NCBI RefSeq assembly: GCF_040681875.1
Contig: NZ_JBFAZP010000007.1
Location: forward strand, 248,001 to 312,000
Direction: 5' to 3'
From: Longispora sp040681875
GTDB lineage: Bacteria > Actinomycetota > Actinomycetes > Mycobacteriales > Micromonosporaceae
Length of the DNA stretch: 64,000 nt
In this document: positions 60,252 through 64,000 of the stretch, one piece after another
Position numbering within the stretch: position 1 is the first letter of the stretch
Layout: the number at the start of each line of letters is the position of its first letter
Program-made: the position numbers and the translations under genes
Notes under the pieces: model-generated
Database searches by the model: none
Seen by the model: only the letters and a program-made list of their open reading frames with translations
What the model was told of the DNA's origin: nothing

Positions 60252-61181
60252 CTACGCGTTCTGCGCGGCGTTGTACAGGTTCGCGGCGTCCGCGCCGAAG
60301 TACGGGCCGAACATCCACGTGTTCGAGAAGCTGTACTTGAAGCTGTTCACCGAGTTCAGCAGCCCCGTGCCCGCGCTCTCGTTGAACTGCAGGAACCACG
60401 GCCCCCCGCTGGCCCCGCCCGTCATGTTGCAGGTCAGCCCGAGGTCCCCGGTCCCGAGGAACTCGTTGAACGCCTTGCCGCTGCAGTAGATGAGCCTGGT
60501 GCCGTCGTAGGGGGCGGCGGCCGGGTACCCGAACGCGTACATGTTCTGTTGTTTCGCCTGGTTGAATGCGATGCCCTGGGCTCCGACGACGTCGGTCAGG
60601 TACGCCCCGTTCAGGGTGCTGACGACGGCCGCGCCGATGTCGTAGCTGATGTTCTCGCTGGCGACCCACTGCGGGGTGGCCTGCAGGGCGCGGGCGCTCC
60701 ACGTGCCGTAGGGGGTGGTGCCGTTGTTGTAGGCCGGCGCGAACACCCAGTTGGTGTGGAACGCGCCGTCGAGTTTCACGCAGTGCCCGGCGGTGATGAC
60801 GGTGCTCTTGTTGGCGCTGGTCACGGCGTTGCCGGAGCAGGAGGCGGTCCGGCCCTGGTAGGTGAAGAACACCCGGCCGGCGGTCTTGACGATGTTCCCG
60901 GCCCCGGTCCAGGGGCCGCCGGACTGCGGGATCACGGTCGGGGCGACGGCGGACGGGGCGCCGGCGGCGACCTGGTGGGTCGGCGGGACGGCCACCCGGG
61001 GCGCGTCCATCGGGGCGGCGGCGCGCATCCGGTCGGGGGTCCAGAAGGTCCGCGCGGCCTGCTGGGACCGGTCGGTGACGAGGGTGTCGGCGGGGCGGGC
61101 CACGGCGGTGCCGGAGAACGCCACGACGCTGAGTCCGGTGGTGAGGAGGGCGGCGGCGGAACGCCACAGGGTGCGGTTCAT
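60252..61181 (-). CDS. Secreted trypsin-like/V8-type serine protease
   Basis: A 309-residue protein with a Sec signal (cut near AVA) and a pro-region of about 60-70 residues. A chymotrypsin-fold domain follows with His in TAGHC, Asp in SYDIGAAVV and Ser in GGASGGPW, and cysteine pairs. It is similar to glutamyl endopeptidase-like proteases of actinomycetes. It is divergent from the snapalysin gene and may be coregulated with it through the shared AT-rich intergenic region. Confidence 0.9.
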   Translation of the reverse strand: MNRTLWRSAAALLTTGLSVVAFSGTAVARPADTLVTDRSQQAARTFWTPDRMRAAAPMDAPRVAVPPTHQVAAGAPSAVAPTVIPQSGGPWTGAGNIVKTAGRVFFTYQGRTASCSGNAVTSANKSTVITAGHCVKLDGAFHTNWVFAPAYNNGTTPYGTWSARALQATPQWVASENISYDIGAAVVSTLNGAYLTDVVGAQGIAFNQAKQQNMYAFGYPAAAPYDGTRLIYCSGKAFNEFLGTGDLGLTCNMTGGASGGPWFLQFNESAGTGLLNSVNSFKYSFSNTWMFGPYFGADAANLYNAAQNA

Positions 61182-61395
61182 GTGGTCTCACACTCCAACG
61201 GTCGAGAGGTGGTACCGGGTTCCGCCGAAGATAGTGGAAACTTCTCATGTTTTGCTAGTGATGAACTTCGATGCATGCTGAATGTGGCACAGCGCGGACC
61301 CTTGCGGGCCCCGGCTGTCACATAGGGAAAACCCTTGATTTGCGCGGCATCCTGCGCAGATGCGCGTCATCGGAGGACAACTTCGCGTCTGCCCC

Positions 61396-61424
61396 TTGAC
61401 AGTGCATTATTCATAAATCTAAAT
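61396..61424 (+). promoter_or_regulatory. Promoter of snapalysin gene
   Basis: TTGACA (61396-61401), 17-bp spacer and CTAAAT (61419-61424) resemble a consensus sigma-70-type promoter. It sits in a markedly AT-rich stretch. Two AGGCC-type half repeats (about 61432-61446) follow and could be regulatory. The whole 61182-61479 region serves two divergent protease genes and holds no gene. Confidence 0.6.
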
Positions 61425-61479
61425 CTGTGTAAGGCCTAACAGGCCCTGTTACATGAACCCCTCATCATGGAGCGTGAAC

Positions 61480-62061
61480 ATGACTCCCAAGAGCTTCCTG
61501 CGCGGTGTGCGGAACGTGACCATCGCTGTCGCGGTCGCGAGCAGCGCACTGCTCTTCGGTGGCGGCGCCGCCCAGGCCGCGCCCGCGGCCGCCCCGGCGC
61601 CCCTCGCCGTCCGGACCGTGGTCTACAACGCCAGCGGCGCCGGCCAGTACTCGGGCACCACCGACCAGGCCGCCGCCATCTGGAACCAGCGGGTCCCCAA
61701 CCTGCGGCTCGTCAAGACCGGCACCCCCACGATCCGCGTCTACGTGACCAACAGCGGCGGCTCCCGCGCCTACGTCCAGGGTCTGGGCCGGGGCACCGTC
61801 TACATCGACACCACCCAGGTCAACCAGGGTCACAGCCCGCTGCGCATCCTCGCGCACGAGCTGGGCCACATCCTCGGCCTGCCGGACAACTACAACGGCA
61901 ACTGCGCGATCCTGATGTCCGGCGGCAGCGCCGGCACGTCCTGCACCAACCCGAACCCGAGCACCTCCGAGGCGTCCCGCGTGAACTCGCTCTTCGCCTT
62001 CGCGCCGGCCCTCGCCGGTCGGGATGACACCTTCGTCGCCCCGGTGACCCGCATCTACTAG
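61480..62061 (+). CDS. snpA: Snapalysin-type secreted metalloprotease (M7)
   Basis: A 193-residue protein with signal peptide (to about AQA, residue 31), a short Ala/Pro-rich pro-segment and the zinc motif HELGHILGLPD (126-136), in which the third ligand is the Asp, as in snapalysin. A C-x13-C pair matches the family disulfide. Snapalysin is the small neutral protease of Streptomyces that cleaves next to aromatic residues. The usual LysR-type snpR regulator is not adjacent. Confidence 0.93.
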   Translation: MTPKSFLRGVRNVTIAVAVASSALLFGGGAAQAAPAAAPAPLAVRTVVYNASGAGQYSGTTDQAAAIWNQRVPNLRLVKTGTPTIRVYVTNSGGSRAYVQGLGRGTVYIDTTQVNQGHSPLRILAHELGHILGLPDNYNGNCAILMSGGSAGTSCTNPNPSTSEASRVNSLFAFAPALAGRDDTFVAPVTRIY

Positions 62062-62074
62062 GAACGGTAAGTCC

Positions 62075-62107
62075 GGAGCCGCCGGTCCCACCACGACCGG
62101 CGGCTCC
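62075..62107 (+). terminator. Hairpin terminator after snpA
   Basis: A 13-bp perfect stem (GGAGCCGCCGGTC with its complement) and 7-base loop, 13 bases after the stop. Confidence 0.78.
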
Positions 62108-62244
62108 TCCGCGCCCTCAGCCCGGAACCGACACGCTCCCGCCGGACCCGACACGCGCCTGGCCAACGACGACACGCCCCCCGGCCGGCCACGACCGGCG
62201 CCCGGCCCGCGACGACGCGCGCCCGGCCCGCGACGAGGGGCCGG

Positions 62245-62568
62245 TCAGGCCTTCTTCTCCGGCCACAGCCAGTTGTTCAGGCACTCCCTGGGCTGCTGCG
62301 GGTACACCGGAGGACGCACGCACGGGTACGTCCCGGGCGGCGGGGTACCCGCCGGGGACGGTGGCTGGGTCCACACCGAGTCCGAGGGCGACGGCTTGGG
62401 CGACTCGGCCGGGTCGTCCGGTTCCGGGTTGATCACCGTGGTGCCCGACGGCGACGGCTGCGGCCAGACCGACGGCGGCACCGCCCCGGCCGGCCCACCG
62501 GCGGCCCCGGCGGCCAGCAGCGCCGCGATCAGCAGCCCCCCGCCTACAATGGCAACCAAACGTCGCAT
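62245..62568 (-). CDS. Secreted Pro-rich hypothetical protein
   Basis: A 107-residue protein with a signal peptide (about 1-29), then a Pro/Ser-rich disordered mature part with repeated PSPS segments and two Cys near the end (YPCVRPP, RECLNNW). No family recognised. Start at 62568 gives the signal peptide directly; the longer upstream frame lacks one. Confidence 0.7.
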   Translation of the reverse strand: MRRLVAIVGGGLLIAALLAAGAAGGPAGAVPPSVWPQPSPSGTTVINPEPDDPAESPKPSPSDSVWTQPPSPAGTPPPGTYPCVRPPVYPQQPRECLNNWLWPEKKA

Positions 62569-62735
62569 TACATCCCCCCTCGTCGGCCAGGTATGCCGGA
62601 GGGGATCATTGCGCGCCCGGCCGGGCGAATGTAAGGCTTCCCTCTGGCAAAGAAGGGCGTGTCCACAAGTGGACACCCGACGCGCCCGGTCAGCCGCCGG
62701 GCCGTCGGTGGGCCCCGCGGTGGGGGAGGGAACCG

Positions 62736-63716
62736 GTGTTCGAGCAGTTCGGAGTGTCCAGTGTGGCCGTGTCCGCCTACCGGATCCTCCTGGCCCACCC
62801 CACCACCGTCCCCGAACTCGAGGCGATGCTCGGCCCCGACGTCGCGGCCCGCGCGCTCGCCGAACTGGCCGAGCACGGACTGCTCAAACAGGTCCCCGGC
62901 CCCGAGGGCCCGGTGACGATCCTCGGCCCCGAGCGCGCCGTCGACCTGCTGATCGCCCGCGAGGAGGAGGCCCTGGAGGCCCGTCGCCAGGCGCTGTCCG
63001 GGCTGCGGGACTCCGCCGAGGGGCTGGTGTCGGAGTTCATCGGCGGCCGCAGCCGTACCGTCGAAGGGTTGATCGAGGAACTGCGCGGCCCGGACGCCGT
63101 GCGGTCCCGGATGCACCAGTTCTCCCGGAGCGCCCGGCGCCGGGTGTGGAGCGTCAACCCGGGGCCCGCGCTGCCGCCGATCGCGCTGGACGCCGGCCGG
63201 GCGATGTCGCAGCAGAGCCGGGCGCGCGGCGTGCACAGCCGGACGATCGTATCGGTCGCGGCGGCGGCGGATCCGGACATGGCGGACTTCCTGCGCGAGT
63301 GCGTGGCCGAGGGCGACGAGGTGCGGCTGCACCCCGACCCGCCGCTGCGCCTGCTGCTGGTCGACGAGGACGTGGCCCTGGTGCCGTACGACCCGGCGTG
63401 GCACGGCCACGGCGCGTACGTCCTGCACGGCCCCGCCCTGGTGCACCCGCTCACGACGGTCTTCGAGGTGCTGTGGCGCGAGTCGGAGCTGTTCGGACCG
63501 GTCGCCGAGCCGCTGGACGAGGCGGACGAGGCCCGGCTGCGCCAGGTCGTCGACGCGCTCGCCGCCGGGCAGAAGGACGAGGCGATCGCGCGCCGGCTCG
63601 GCGTGTCGGTGCGTACCGTCCGGAGGCTGATCTCCCTCGCGGTCGAGCGGCTGGGGGCGGAGAGCCGGTTCCAGGCGGGGGTGTTCGCGGTCCGCCGGGG
63701 CTGGGTCCGCCCCTGA
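62736..63716 (+). CDS. LuxR-type regulator with TrmB-like N-terminus
   Basis: A 326-residue protein. The N-terminal about 110 residues resemble a TrmB-type winged helix plus coiled coil (LAHPTTVPELEAML, then EALEARRQAL). The middle binds an unknown ligand, and the C-terminal LuxR helix-turn-helix reads GQKDEAIARRLGVSVRTVRRLI. Actinomycetes carry many such one-component regulators. GTG start after GAGGGAACC. Confidence 0.85.
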   Translation: MFEQFGVSSVAVSAYRILLAHPTTVPELEAMLGPDVAARALAELAEHGLLKQVPGPEGPVTILGPERAVDLLIAREEEALEARRQALSGLRDSAEGLVSEFIGGRSRTVEGLIEELRGPDAVRSRMHQFSRSARRRVWSVNPGPALPPIALDAGRAMSQQSRARGVHSRTIVSVAAAADPDMADFLRECVAEGDEVRLHPDPPLRLLLVDEDVALVPYDPAWHGHGAYVLHGPALVHPLTTVFEVLWRESELFGPVAEPLDEADEARLRQVVDALAAGQKDEAIARRLGVSVRTVRRLISLAVERLGAESRFQAGVFAVRRGWVRP

Positions 63717-63935
63717 CCGCCCCCGGACCAGAGCCGCCTCCCGGCCGCGCGGGCCGGCCCTGAGAGCGCGGCCCGGCCCGCTCCGTGGACACATGGCTTG
63801 CCCCTGGCTGCGCGACCGGCCACGGGACCGCGACCCGGCCCGCCCCAGGACGCGCCGCCCGCGCCCGTCCCGCGCGCCCCGCCGACCGGGGATATCCCCG
63901 CGACCAGCCCCGACCCCCCGACTAGGCTGGTGATC

Positions 63936-64000
63936 ATGGCTTCCGTGCTCTCCCTGAACATCGGCAGGATCATCCCGACCGAACACGCCGGCGTCGGCGA
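63936..64000 (+). CDS. Probable MOSC-domain protein, 5' end only
   Basis: The window ends after 21 full codons. The residues MASVLSLNIGRIIPTE match the opening of actinomycete MOSC proteins (VLSVNVG). MOSC domains bind sulfur or molybdenum cofactor. Too short for certainty. Confidence 0.5.
   Translation, partial: MASVLSLNIGRIIPTEHAGVG

Overview
The window is very GC-rich chromosomal DNA from an actinomycete, probably of the Streptomycetales or Micromonosporales. The evidence is strong third-position G/C bias, GTG and overlapping ATGA/GTGA starts, a snapalysin-type secreted protease, a class F sortase, LysX, a BTAD-type regulator and an integrated element of the actinomycete integrative-conjugative (AICE) type. 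Species cannot be assigned from sequence alone. I saw no rRNA, tRNA or CRISPR array.

0-17.6 kb is mixed chromosomal content. It holds a two-domain fasciclin lipoprotein, a TetR regulator with a divergent enterochelin-esterase-like enzyme, a chromate transporter, a LysA-like decarboxylase lacking the usual catalytic Cys, an I36-type inhibitor, a BASS transporter, a large P-loop/TPR/BTAD regulator, a Zur-boxed CobW-like protein with no readable P-loop, and an osmoprotectant ABC operon with four overlapping genes (ATPase, two permeases, binding protein).

17.7-33.9 kb is the most interesting part. A caspase-fold protease converges on a TPR-CHAT protease. Divergent from the CHAT gene, a tightly coupled seven-gene operon encodes a GrpE-like factor, a lid-less Hsp70, a large Ig/FN3-repeat protein, a zinc-ribbon GTPase, a 787-residue protein resembling the GTPase-associated protein GAP1, a second membrane-anchored zinc-ribbon GTPase and a one-helix membrane peptide. 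This looks like a chaperone- and GTPase-controlled protease system, plausibly for conflict or regulated cell death.

34-46.7 kb holds a secreted Asp-box propeller, a CGNR regulator divergent from an Asp-nucleophile hydrolase and an NAD(P)-binding protein, a TSUP transporter, a sortase with a likely partner surface protein, LysX and a fused SecDF.

46.7-55.7 kb is a compact AICE of visibly lower GC. It carries a tyrosine integrase, excisionase, HUH replication initiator, small accessory genes, a TraB-like FtsK translocase with a separate membrane protein, and a divergent two-gene control unit with clustered CTTGAC/GTCAAG operator half-sites. Candidate end repeats are described, but the exact attachment site is unresolved.

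55.7-64 kb is chromosomal again: an XRE/TPR regulator, two base-excision-repair genes (exonuclease III and uracil-DNA glycosylase), divergent secreted serine and metallo-proteases, small secreted proteins, a LuxR-type regulator and the first codons of a probable MOSC protein. Two families of imperfect 60-70 bp tandem repeats flank the exonuclease gene.
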